Positions 52,329-60,724 of a DNA stretch of 64,000 nucleotides are shown here, piece by piece. Positions within the stretch are counted from its first letter, which is position 1. Each line of letters opens with the position of its first letter. Under the pieces are notes generated by a model. That model ran no database searches. It was not told the DNA's origin and saw nothing but the letters and a program-made list of their open reading frames with translations. The stretch spans positions 186,001 through 250,000 of the forward strand of contig CAWBOV010000002.1 in NCBI GenBank assembly GCA_963790525.1. Direction: 5' to 3'. Position numbers and translations under genes: made by a program. The DNA comes from CAWBOV01 sp963790525. Lineage in GTDB: Bacteria > Actinomycetota > Actinomycetes > Mycobacteriales > Jatrophihabitantaceae.

Positions 52329-54869
52329 TCAGTGGGCGCCGACCTCGGGGCGGCCGTAGAGGGTGGTGCGCTGGTGCACCGGGCGGCCGGCGCGGAGCGC
52401 GATGGCCTCGAGCTCGGCGGGAGCCTTGCGGGAACCGTGCTCCGAGCCGGCCATCCGCGAGATCGTCTCCTCCATCAGGGTGCCGCCGAGGTCGTTGACG
52501 CCGCTGCGGAGCATGTCCACCGCGCCGTCCTCGCCCAGCTTCACCCAGCTCGTCTGGATGTTCTTGATCTTGCCGTGCAGCATGATCCGCGCCATCGCGT
52601 GCACCGCCTTGACCTCACGCGGCGACGCGCCGGCCCGCGCCAGCCCGGCGAGGTAGATCGGTGACTGGTTGTGGATGAACGGCAACGGGACGAACTCGGT
52701 GAATCCGCCGGTCTCGTCCTGGATGCGGCCGAGCAGCTTCAGGTGCTGCACCCAGTGGCCGGGGTGGTCGACATGGCCGAACATCATCGTCGCGGTCGTC
52801 GGGATCCCGAGCCGGTGCGCGGTGGTGATGACCTCGATCCACGCCGACGTCGGCAGCTTGCCCTTGGTGAGCACCCACCGCACCTCGTCGTCGAGGATCT
52901 CCGCGGCGGTGCCGGGCAGCGAATCCACGCCCGCCTCGTGCACCGCGATCAGGAACTCCTTGATCGACAGGTTGGCGCGCGAGGCGCCGTTGGTGATCTC
53001 CATCGGCGAGAACGCGTGCAGGTGCATCGACGGCACCGCCGCCTTGACCGCCCGCGCCAGGTCGACGTAGGCCGACGCGGGCAGTTTCGGGTCGATACCG
53101 CCCTGCATGCAGATCTCGGTGGCGCCCACCGACGCGGCCTCGCGCACGCGGGAGGCGATCTCCTCGCCCGACAGCGTGTAGGCGTCGGCATCGGTGGCCC
53201 GCTGGGCGAACGCGCAGAACCGGCATCCGGTGTAGCAGACGTTGGTGAAGTTGATGTTCCGGTTGACGATGTAGGTGACGTCGTCGCCGACAGCATCCCT
53301 GCGCAGCGCGTCGGCCAGGGCGGCGACCGCCTCCAGGCCCGCGCCGTCGGCTGACATCAGCGTGAGCGCCTGGTCGTCGGTCAGCCCGGACGGATCACGC
53401 TCGGCCGCACGCAGCGCTGCCCGGACATCGGAGTCCAGGGACGAGGCACCCGGCGTGAAGACCTTGTCGCGCAGGGCATTCCAGTCCCCGTAGACGGAGT
53501 CGAAGTCACCGCGCCGGTCCTCGGTTCGGCCCTCGGTGTCCACGGCCGCGAACAGGTCGGTGCGCCCGGAGGACTCCCATTCCGCATCGGGTTCCTGCCA
53601 CGGCTGGCCCACCGGGGAGACCACCGCGCCGCCCGGACCGACCAGCGCGAGCGCCGAGTCGGGGTCGGTCAGCGCGCGCACGTGCGGTAGCACCCGCGGA
53701 TCCAGCCAGGGTGTCTCGGCGCGCACGTAGGACGGGTGCGCGGTCAACCGCTCGACCAGCCGGAAGCCACGCGAGGACAGCAGGTCCGCCAGCTCGTCCA
53801 GTGCGGGCCACGGCCGCTCGGGGTTGACGTGGTCGGGCGTGAGCGGCGAGATCCCGCCGAAGTCGTCGACACCCGCATCCAGGAGCAGCAGCGTCTCGGT
53901 GATGTCGACCAGGTTGGGCGGCGCCTGCACCCGGAGTTTCGGGCCGAGCACGAGCCGCGAGACCGCCAGGGTGGCGAGGTACTCGTCCAGGTCCAGGTCG
54001 GGGTCGTTGCGCATGGCGGTGTCGTCCTTGGCCCGGAAGTTCTGGACGATCACCTCCTGGATGGCTCCGAACTCGCGCGCCGACGCCCGGATCGCGAACA
54101 GCGACTCGGCCCGCTCGACCCGGTTCTCGCCGATGCCGACGAGGATGCCGGTGGTGAACGGGATGTTCAGCCGCCCGGCGTCGGTCAGCACGCGCAGGCG
54201 GACGTCGGGGTCCTTGTCGGGGCTGCCGTAGTGCGGGCCGCCGGGCTCGGTGAACAGGCGGCGCGCCGTCGTCTCGAGCATCATCCCCATGCTCGGCGCG
54301 ACCGGCTTGAGGCGCTGCAGCTCGGTCCAGGACATGACACCCGGGTTCAGGTGGGGCAGCAGACCGGTCTGCTCCAGCACCGCGATGGCGGCCGCGCGCA
54401 GGTAGTCCAGGGTGGAGTCGTAGCCGCGTTCGTCCAGCCATTCCTTGGCCTGCGGCCAGCGTTCCTCGGGGCGGTCACCGAGGGTGAACAACGCCTCCTT
54501 GCACCCGAGGGCGGCTCCCTCGGCGGCGATGGCGACGACCTCGTCGATCTCCAGGAAGGCCGCCGGCAGGCGCCCGGGGACGGTGGCGAAGGTGCAGTAG
54601 TGGCACCGGTCGCGGCACAGGCGCGTCAATGGGATGAACACCTTGCGCGAGTACGTGATGACCCCGGGGCGTCCCTCGGCCACCAGTCCGGCGTCGCGCA
54701 CACCGGCGGCGACGGACATCAACTCGGCCAGGTCGTCCCCGCGGGCGGCCATCAGCACCGACGCCTCGGTGACGTCGAGCATCACGCCGTCGCGGGCCCG
54801 GCGCAGCGCGCGCCGCAGGGCACTCGCCGACGGGCGCTCAGGCAGGGTCAACGGCACGGGGTCAGACAC
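52329..54869 (-). CDS. fbiC: FbiC, bifunctional 7,8-didemethyl-8-hydroxy-5-deazariboflavin synthase
   Basis: 846-aa fusion of CofG and CofH radical SAM halves. The N-terminal cluster motif is CRDRCHYC (Cys85, 89, 92). The second is CYTGCRFC near residue 545, followed by EICMQGGIDPKLPASAYVDL. Together they join tyrosine and a ribityl-uracil intermediate to make the F0 chromophore of coenzyme F420. Length matches actinobacterial FbiC. The GTG start overlaps the npdG stop by 8 bases, so the two F420 genes form an operon. Confidence 0.96.
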   Translation of the reverse strand: MSDPVPLTLPERPSASALRRALRRARDGVMLDVTEASVLMAARGDDLAELMSVAAGVRDAGLVAEGRPGVITYSRKVFIPLTRLCRDRCHYCTFATVPGRLPAAFLEIDEVVAIAAEGAALGCKEALFTLGDRPEERWPQAKEWLDERGYDSTLDYLRAAAIAVLEQTGLLPHLNPGVMSWTELQRLKPVAPSMGMMLETTARRLFTEPGGPHYGSPDKDPDVRLRVLTDAGRLNIPFTTGILVGIGENRVERAESLFAIRASAREFGAIQEVIVQNFRAKDDTAMRNDPDLDLDEYLATLAVSRLVLGPKLRVQAPPNLVDITETLLLLDAGVDDFGGISPLTPDHVNPERPWPALDELADLLSSRGFRLVERLTAHPSYVRAETPWLDPRVLPHVRALTDPDSALALVGPGGAVVSPVGQPWQEPDAEWESSGRTDLFAAVDTEGRTEDRRGDFDSVYGDWNALRDKVFTPGASSLDSDVRAALRAAERDPSGLTDDQALTLMSADGAGLEAVAALADALRRDAVGDDVTYIVNRNINFTNVCYTGCRFCAFAQRATDADAYTLSGEEIASRVREAASVGATEICMQGGIDPKLPASAYVDLARAVKAAVPSMHLHAFSPMEITNGASRANLSIKEFLIAVHEAGVDSLPGTAAEILDDEVRWVLTKGKLPTSAWIEVITTAHRLGIPTTATMMFGHVDHPGHWVQHLKLLGRIQDETGGFTEFVPLPFIHNQSPIYLAGLARAGASPREVKAVHAMARIMLHGKIKNIQTSWVKLGEDGAVDMLRSGVNDLGGTLMEETISRMAGSEHGSRKAPAELEAIALRAGRPVHQRTTLYGRPEVGAH

Positions 54870-55542
54870 CGGTCACCCGGATCCCCGCATGGGTCTTGTA
54901 GCGGCGGTTCACGGAGATGAGGTTGGCGGTGAGCCCTTCGACCTGGCGCGCGTTGCGCAGGCGCCCGGCGAAGATGCCCCGCATGCCGGTCATGCCGTCG
55001 ATTATCGCCTGCACCCGGTCGGTCGCCGCGCGGTCCTCACCGAGCACGAGGATGTCGGTGTCGACACTCGGGATGGAAGCGTCCACCAGGAGCACCGCGG
55101 AGACGTGGTGGAAGGCCGCCACGACTGTGCTCTCGGGCAGGACCGCAGCGGCCTGTTCGGCAGCGCTGCCCTCGGGCACGTCCAGGTAGAAGGCCCCCTG
55201 TTTGTCGAAGCCGAGCGGGTTGACGCAGTCGATGACGATCTTCCCGGCGAGCGGGGCGGCCAGGCCTTCCAGCAGCTGCTTGTGCCCCTCGTAGGGCACC
55301 GCCACGATGACCAGATCGGCGCGCTCGGCCACCTCGACGTTGCTCGCCCCGCCGACGCTGAGGCCGGGCGCGAGGGTCTGCAGCTCGGCAGCGATCGGCA
55401 CCGCCTTCTCGGCGGCGCGGGACCCGATCAGGACCGTGTGACCGGCCATCGCCAGGCGCAGCGCGAGGCCCCGTCCCTGATCGCCGGTACCGCCCAGCAC
55501 GCCGATCGTCAGAGCCTCGGTCGGGGCAGCAGCTTGCGTCAT
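54862..55542 (-). CDS. npdG: NADPH-dependent F420 reductase
   Basis: 226-aa F420:NADP oxidoreductase. The N-terminal NADP motif is IGVLGGTGDQGRGLALRLAM, VLIGSR supplies the phosphate-binding Arg, and DLVIVAVPYEG, VIDCVNPLGF and VAAFHHVSAVLL follow. It balances reduced F420 and NADPH pools. ATG 55542 has GGAG upstream; in-frame extension to 55755 is arginine/proline rich and unlikely. Co-transcribed with fbiC. A TAGAGT box at 55568-55573 (minus strand) could be its -10. Confidence 0.92.
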   Translation of the reverse strand: MTQAAAPTEALTIGVLGGTGDQGRGLALRLAMAGHTVLIGSRAAEKAVPIAAELQTLAPGLSVGGASNVEVAERADLVIVAVPYEGHKQLLEGLAAPLAGKIVIDCVNPLGFDKQGAFYLDVPEGSAAEQAAAVLPESTVVAAFHHVSAVLLVDASIPSVDTDILVLGEDRAATDRVQAIIDGMTGMRGIFAGRLRNARQVEGLTANLISVNRRYKTHAGIRVTGV

Positions 55543-55747
55543 CGTCGGTCTCCTCGTAGATGGAGTCACTCTATAGAAAGTCGGCCACGTGTGGTGCGGG
55601 TCTCTCACACTGCCACTGCGCGCGGGTGGAGTCAGCGGCCGGGTTCGAGGAGTGGTGCGTTCAACAGTGCCGGGCCGGCCGGGAACACGACCGGCGCGGA
55701 GGCGTTGGGTCATGACGGAGGGTTCCCCGACAGGTAGGAGTGGGTCA

Positions 55748-56989
55748 ATGGCCACGGATCTGACGCAACTGCGCGTGCAGACGCGCAGCGGCGAGCGGAG
55801 CCTGCGGGTGTTGACCTACGTCCTCGCGGCCGCCTGCGGGCTGACGGTCGCCAACCTCTACTACGCCCAACCGCTTCTCGCCCTGCTCGCCCGCTCGTTC
55901 CACACCAGTCAGGGCAGCGCGGCGATCGTGGTGACGATGACCCAACTGGGTTACGCGCTCGGCCTCATCCTCCTGCTGCCGCTCGGGGACCTGCTGGAGA
56001 ACCGCAGCCTCACCTCGCGCACGCTGATCGTCACCTCCGGTGCCCTGGTCCTGGCCGCATTCGCCCCGAGCCTGCCCCTGTTCCTGGTGGCGTCGGTGCT
56101 GATCGGGACGACCTCGGTGGTCGCGCAGATCCTCATCCCGCTCGCGGCCCATCTCGCCCCGGAGGCCGAGCGGGGCGCGTTCATCGGCCGGGTCATGAGC
56201 GGCCTGCTGCTCGGGATCCTGCTGGCGCGGACGCTGTCCAGCCTGGTGGCGGCCGCCTGGGGTTGGCGCAGCGTGTACCTGATCTCGGCTGGACTGATGC
56301 TGGTGACGGCGCTGGTGCTGGCGCTCGCGCTGCCGCAGCGACGGCCACCGCGGGACGCGAGCTACCCCCAGCTGATGGCCTCGATCGGGACGCTCATCCG
56401 CACCGAGCCCGCGCTGCGGCGGCGCGCCGTCACCCAGGCGCTGATGTTCGGGGCCTTCTCCGCCTTCTGGACGTCGATCACCTTCGAGCTGGTCGACCAC
56501 CACGGGCTGTCGCAGGCGGCCGTCGGCATCTTCGCCCTGGTCGGCGCGGCCGGAGCGCTGGCCGCGCCGATCGCGGGCAAGCTCGGCGACCGTGGTCACG
56601 GGGCCTTGGGCAGCGGCGCCGCCCTGCTTCTCGCCGTCGCGGCCATGATCCTGGCCGGTCTGGGTGCACACAGCGTCATCGTCCTGGCGATCGCGGCAGT
56701 CCTGCTGGACCTCGCCGTGCAGGGCCACCAGGTGCTCGGTCAGCAGGAGATCTACCGGCTGCGGCCGGACGCCCGCGCCCGCGTCAACACCGTCTACATG
56801 GGCAGCGTGTTCCTGGGCGGCGCGCTCGCGTCGGCGATCTCCGGAACCGTGAACGAATCCCACGGCTGGGGCGGCGTCATGATCTTCGCGGCCGCGCTCC
56901 CGGCAGCCGGATTCGCGATCTGGGCGGCGTCGCAGGTGCTGACGCACCGGCTGGCACGCCGCGACCGGACCGTGCTCGCCGAGGGCTGA
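55748..56989 (+). CDS. MFS transporter (YnfM/CynX-like)
   Basis: 413-aa major facilitator with about 12 helices. TVANLYYAQPLLALLARSF and GYALGLILLLPLGDLLENRS near the N-terminus are typical of the YnfM/NanT-like drug exporter group. GRVMSGLLLGILLARTLSSL and GQQEIYRLRPDARARVNTVY occur later. Likely proton-driven efflux of a small molecule. ATG 55748 has AGGAG 8 bases upstream. It is divergent from npdG across 205 bases with no other gene. Confidence 0.88.
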   Translation: MATDLTQLRVQTRSGERSLRVLTYVLAAACGLTVANLYYAQPLLALLARSFHTSQGSAAIVVTMTQLGYALGLILLLPLGDLLENRSLTSRTLIVTSGALVLAAFAPSLPLFLVASVLIGTTSVVAQILIPLAAHLAPEAERGAFIGRVMSGLLLGILLARTLSSLVAAAWGWRSVYLISAGLMLVTALVLALALPQRRPPRDASYPQLMASIGTLIRTEPALRRRAVTQALMFGAFSAFWTSITFELVDHHGLSQAAVGIFALVGAAGALAAPIAGKLGDRGHGALGSGAALLLAVAAMILAGLGAHSVIVLAIAAVLLDLAVQGHQVLGQQEIYRLRPDARARVNTVYMGSVFLGGALASAISGTVNESHGWGGVMIFAAALPAAGFAIWAASQVLTHRLARRDRTVLAEG

Positions 56990-57003
56990 TCCGGGGAGCG
57001 CGC

Positions 57004-57009
57004 TAGCCT
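57004..57009 (+). promoter_or_regulatory. Promoter -10 box TAGCCT for gene at 57016
   Basis: TAGCCT lies 6 bases before ATG 57016, another leaderless-type start. Confidence 0.45.
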
Positions 57010-57015
57010 CACGGC

Positions 57016-57465
57016 ATGTTCAAGATCTTCCTGGCCCTGCACGTCCTGTTCGCCGTCTTCGCGATCGGCCCGCTCGTGCACGCCGCCACCACGGCCGGCC
57101 GGGGGGTGCGGAACGGTGACGCGGTGGCGACGGCGGCCTCCTCACGGATGCTGCGCATCTACGCCTACGCGTCCCTGCTGGTGGTGATCCTCGGCTTCGG
57201 GCTGATGTCGTCGAAGTCGGCGTACACCCACAAGACCACGGCCGAGTTCGGTGACACCTGGATCTGGCTGTCGGTACTGCTGTGGGTCATCGCCGTGGGC
57301 CTCGTGCTCGGCCTGCTGGTGCCGAGCCTGGACAAGGCGACCGCGCTGCTCGGCACCTCGGAGCCCGTCTCCTCGCTGACGGCACGCATCGCGGCGGGCG
57401 GAGGAGTCGTGGCCCTGATCTTCACGGGCATCGTGTTCCTGATGGTCTACCGCCCGGGCGGGTAG
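57016..57465 (+). CDS. DUF2269-like integral membrane protein
   Basis: 149-aa protein with four predicted helices: FKIFLALHVLFAVFAIGPLV, YAYASLLVVILGFGLM, WLSVLLWVIAVGLVLGLLV and GGVVALIFTGIVFLMVY. HV in helix 1 with conserved GP resembles DUF2269 proteins, which may bind haem or act as redox membrane helpers. Function unknown. The next gene starts 7 bases after the stop. Confidence 0.75.
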   Translation: MFKIFLALHVLFAVFAIGPLVHAATTAGRGVRNGDAVATAASSRMLRIYAYASLLVVILGFGLMSSKSAYTHKTTAEFGDTWIWLSVLLWVIAVGLVLGLLVPSLDKATALLGTSEPVSSLTARIAAGGGVVALIFTGIVFLMVYRPGG

Positions 57466-57472
57466 TGACGCG

Positions 57473-58459
57473 ATGGCCGTGACGCAACGGCTCGATCGGT
57501 TCCAGCGCCGGCACCCCACGGCGTCGTTCCCGCTGGCCGTGGTCTACAAGTACTTCGACGACTCGGGCGCCTACCTGGCCGCCCTGATCACCTACTACGC
57601 GTTCGTGTCCCTCTTCCCGCTGCTGCTCCTGCTGTCCACCGTGCTGGGTTTCGTGCTCGTCGGCCATCCGACGTTGCAGCGGGACGTGCTCAACTCCGCG
57701 CTTCACCAGTTCCCCGTCGTGGGCGGCCAGCTCGACGACCCCAAGCACGTCGGCGGCGGCGTGGTCGGGCTGATCGTCGGCATCCTCGGCTCGCTCTACG
57801 GTGGCCTCGGCGTCGGGCAGGCGACGCAGTACGCGATGAACACCGCGTGGGGGGTCCCGCGCAACGAGCGCCCCAACCCGCTGAAGGCGCGCGGGCGCAG
57901 CCTGCTCCTGCTCCTGACCGCGGGCGTCGCGCTGATCGCGACGACGGTGCTGTCCACCCTGGCGAGCAGCGGGGCCGGTTCCCTGGGCACGGCGCTGAAG
58001 GTCGTGGTGCTCGCGCTGTCGGTCGCCCTCAACGCCGCGGTGTTCAACTTCGTGTTCCGCATCGCTACCGCCTGCGACCTGTCGGCACGCGACGTCGCAC
58101 CGGGCGCGTTGGTGGCGGCGCTGTTCTGGCAGCTGCTGCAGTCCTTCGGCGTGCTCTACGTCGCTCACGTCGTCAAGAACGCCAGCGCGACCAACGGGGT
58201 CTTCGCCGTCGTCCTCGGCCTGATCGCGTTCCTGTACCTCACGGCGGTGGCCGCGGTGCTCTGTGTGGAGATCAACGTGGTGCGGGTGAAACGGCTGCAC
58301 CCGCGGTCGCTCATGACACCGTTCACCGACGACGTGAGCCTGACCCACGGCGACCGCAAGGCCTACTCGGCGCAGGCCCAGACCCAGCGCATGAAGGGCT
58401 TCGAGAACGTCGACGTGCATTTCGACGACCACCCGAGGGATCCCGAGGCCGACGGCTGA
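57473..58459 (+). CDS. YihY/BrkB family membrane protein
   Basis: 328-aa inner membrane protein. The N-terminal signature ASFPLAVVYKYFDDSGAYLA and ALITYYAFVSLFPLLLLLST is diagnostic of the YihY/virulence factor BrkB family. GVPRNERPNPLKARGRSLLL and six helices follow, with a hydrophilic C-terminus. Function unresolved (formerly thought to be RNase BN). Probably co-transcribed with the DUF2269-like gene. It faces the SRPBCC gene with a 4-base gap. Confidence 0.9.
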   Translation: MAVTQRLDRFQRRHPTASFPLAVVYKYFDDSGAYLAALITYYAFVSLFPLLLLLSTVLGFVLVGHPTLQRDVLNSALHQFPVVGGQLDDPKHVGGGVVGLIVGILGSLYGGLGVGQATQYAMNTAWGVPRNERPNPLKARGRSLLLLLTAGVALIATTVLSTLASSGAGSLGTALKVVVLALSVALNAAVFNFVFRIATACDLSARDVAPGALVAALFWQLLQSFGVLYVAHVVKNASATNGVFAVVLGLIAFLYLTAVAAVLCVEINVVRVKRLHPRSLMTPFTDDVSLTHGDRKAYSAQAQTQRMKGFENVDVHFDDHPRDPEADG

Positions 58460-58463
58460 CCGG

Positions 58464-58895
58464 TCAGCTGCGCCCTTCGACGAGCGATACCAGCCGCGCG
58501 AGGGCCTCGCGGTTGCGTGCCTCGAGCAGGCGCTGCTGGATCGGGGTGTGCACCCACTTGCCGGGACCCTTCGTCGGCTCCTCGGCCATCGAGATCGTGC
58601 AGCCGGCCCCGTCGGGACGCAGCCGCAGATCCACCCGGGCCTCGCCGACCGGCCAGGCCCGCGCCCGCAGCACGAGCCGGCTCGCGGGCTCGCTCAGCAG
58701 CACCTCGGTCGAGTCCTCGATGAGGACAGGCCAGCTGCCGACGGAGTGATGGATCCGGGTGCCCACTGCGGGCCAGCCCTCGTCCACGGCGCGGATGTGC
58801 GAGGCGCCGACCACCCAGCCGGTGTAGAGCCAGCCGTCAGCGAGGACGGTCCACACCTGATCGGGTGTGGCGTCGACGCGCCGCTCCACTGTCAT
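58464..58895 (-). CDS. SRPBCC family protein (polyketide cyclase-like)
   Basis: 143-aa START-like fold protein: VERRVDATPDQVWTVLADGW, YTGWVVGASHIRAVD, PAVGTRIHHSVGSWP, and a C-terminal helix RLLEARNREALARLVSLVE. Binds a hydrophobic ligand; no role assigned. Divergent from the second SRPBCC gene across 278 bases that hold no gene. Confidence 0.82.
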   Translation of the reverse strand: MTVERRVDATPDQVWTVLADGWLYTGWVVGASHIRAVDEGWPAVGTRIHHSVGSWPVLIEDSTEVLLSEPASRLVLRARAWPVGEARVDLRLRPDGAGCTISMAEEPTKGPGKWVHTPIQQRLLEARNREALARLVSLVEGRS

Positions 58896-59173
58896 GACGT
58901 CATCCCGGGTACGCGCTGGATCGGCGCGGAGAGTTGTTCGGAGGCTGCGGGGGTGTACGTGGATTCATCCATCAGGGGGCTCCGGACACGGGGGCAACGG
59001 TTCAGGAGCGCGGGGCTGTCTCTGTTTCGCTTTCCGCCGACCTGTGATCTGCGAAACCGTAGCCCAATGGCGGCGCACCCGCACAGCCGGTACGTTCGGG
59101 ATGAGGCCGTTCGACGGCCACCCAGTCCTTGAAGTAACAGGGATCTTCCTGCCAGAGGACGAGGTGAACCTCC

Positions 59174-59635
59174 ATGCCCAGCGTGACAGCATCGATCGAC
59201 GTGACAGTCCCCCTGCACACCGCCTACAACCAGTGGACGCAGTTCGAGACCTTCCCCCACTTCATGGGAGGCGTCGAGTCGATCACTCAGACCGACGACA
59301 CCCACTCCCACTGGGTCACCAAGATCGGCGGCGTCGAGCGGAGCTTCGACACCGAGATCACCGAGCAGAACCCGGACGAGCGCATCGCCTGGAAGAGCAC
59401 CGACGGCACCACCCACGCAGGCGTCGTCACGTTCCACTACATCTCCGAGGACACCACGAAGGTCACGGTCCAGCTGGACTGGCAGGCCGAAGGCCTCATC
59501 GAGAAGGCGGGCGCGCTCGTCGGCGTCGACGACCACCAGGTCAAGGCCGACCTCGGCCGCTTCAAGGACTACATCGAGGCGCAGGGTCAGGCCGACGGCG
59601 CCTGGCGCGGTCAGGTCGACCGGCCCGGCTCCTGA
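59174..59635 (+). CDS. SRPBCC family protein (cyclase/dehydrase)
   Basis: 153-aa protein beginning PSVTASIDVTVPLHTAYNQW, then FETFPHFMGGVESITQTDDT, EITEQNPDERIAWKSTDG and a C-terminal helix DLGRFKDYIEAQG. This is the classical cyclase/dehydrase family found widely in actinobacteria, often in stress-related loci. GAGGTG lies upstream of ATG 59174. An F420-dependent oxidoreductase gene starts 17 bases after the stop. Confidence 0.87.
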   Translation: MPSVTASIDVTVPLHTAYNQWTQFETFPHFMGGVESITQTDDTHSHWVTKIGGVERSFDTEITEQNPDERIAWKSTDGTTHAGVVTFHYISEDTTKVTVQLDWQAEGLIEKAGALVGVDDHQVKADLGRFKDYIEAQGQADGAWRGQVDRPGS

Positions 59636-59652
59636 CGGGCGGGCGCGACCTG

Positions 59653-60645
59653 ATGCCCGCTGCCGTGACGCGCTTCGGCTACACGCTGATGACCGAGCAG
59701 AGCGGACCGCGGGAACTGGTCTCCTACGCCGCGGACGCCGAGCGGCTCGGCTTCGACTTCGAGGTCTCCAGCGATCACTACTTCCCGTGGCTGGAGTCGA
59801 TGGGGCACGCGCCCTACGCCTGGTCGGTGCTTGGAGCAGTCGCCCAGGCCACCGAGCGCGTCGAGCTGATGACGTACGTGACGTGCCCGACGACGCGGTA
59901 CCACCCGGCCGTCGTCGCCCAGAAGGCGGCGACGATGGCGCTGCTCTCGGATGGGAGATTCACCCTCGGGCTCGGCTCGGGGGAGAACCTGAACGAGCAC
60001 GTCGTCGGGCAGGGATGGCCCATCGCGGCGGTGCGGCAGGACAAGCTGGCCGAGGCGCTGGAGATCATCCAGCTGTTGCAGGCCGGCGAGCAGCTGACCT
60101 GGGCGGGCGAGCACTTCCGCGTCGACTCCGCGAAGCTGTGGGACCTACCCGACGTGCCGGTGGAGATCGGTGTGGCCGTGTCCGGAACGGCGTCGATCGA
60201 GCGCTTCGCCCCGATGGCCGATCACCTCATCGCCGTCGAGCCGGATGCCGAGCTCATCTCGGGATGGGACGGCGTGCGCGCCGAGCGGTCGCTGGAGCCG
60301 TCGCGCAAGATCGGCCAGATACCGATCTGCTGGGGTCGGGACAAGAACGAGGCGGTCGCGCGGGCGCACGATCTGTTCCGCTGGTTCGGCGGTGGCTGGC
60401 AGGTCAACGCCGATCTTCCTACGCCTGCCGGGTTCGCCGCCGCGAGCCAGTTCGTGCGGCCGGAGGATGTCGCCGCGTCCATCGCATGCGGGCCCGACCT
60501 CGACGAACTGGCCGAGTCGGTCCGACCGTTCCTGGACGCGGGCTTCACCGATGTCGCGATAGTGCAGGTCGGTGACGATCTGCAGCAGGAGTTCCTCGAC
60601 GTCGCGGCGGGTCCGTTGCTGGAGCGCCTCCGCGCGCTGAACTGA
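59653..60645 (+). CDS. F420-dependent LLM-class oxidoreductase (G6PDH-related family)
   Basis: 330-aa luciferase-like TIM-barrel enzyme: FGYTLMTEQSGPRELVSYAA, FEVSSDHYFPWLESMGHAPY, MTYVTCPTTRYHPAVVAQKA, LGLGSGENLNEHVVGQGWP and IPICWGRDKNEAVARAH. It belongs to the F420-dependent family related to glucose-6-phosphate dehydrogenase Fgd, though the substrate may differ. The host makes F420 (fbiC, npdG in the same window), so the coenzyme is available. ATG 59653 is the first start after the SRPBCC stop. Confidence 0.87.
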   Translation: MPAAVTRFGYTLMTEQSGPRELVSYAADAERLGFDFEVSSDHYFPWLESMGHAPYAWSVLGAVAQATERVELMTYVTCPTTRYHPAVVAQKAATMALLSDGRFTLGLGSGENLNEHVVGQGWPIAAVRQDKLAEALEIIQLLQAGEQLTWAGEHFRVDSAKLWDLPDVPVEIGVAVSGTASIERFAPMADHLIAVEPDAELISGWDGVRAERSLEPSRKIGQIPICWGRDKNEAVARAHDLFRWFGGGWQVNADLPTPAGFAAASQFVRPEDVAASIACGPDLDELAESVRPFLDAGFTDVAIVQVGDDLQQEFLDVAAGPLLERLRALN

Positions 60646-60661
60646 GATCGGGAGCGTCGTC

Positions 60662-60724
60662 ATGAGTGTGGACACCGCGGTCGACCGGAGGGTCACAGCT
60701 GTAGTGGAAACGGCCTTGTCATGA
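60662..60724 (+). CDS. Possible 20-aa coupled mini-ORF
   Basis: ATG 60662, preceded by GGGAG, encodes 20 residues beginning MSVDTAVDRRVTAVVETALS and stops at TGA 60722-60724, overlapping ATG 60721 of the flavoprotein (ATGA). It may be a translational-coupling leader or the remnant of a longer gene. No homology recognised. Confidence 0.3.
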   Translation: MSVDTAVDRRVTAVVETALS

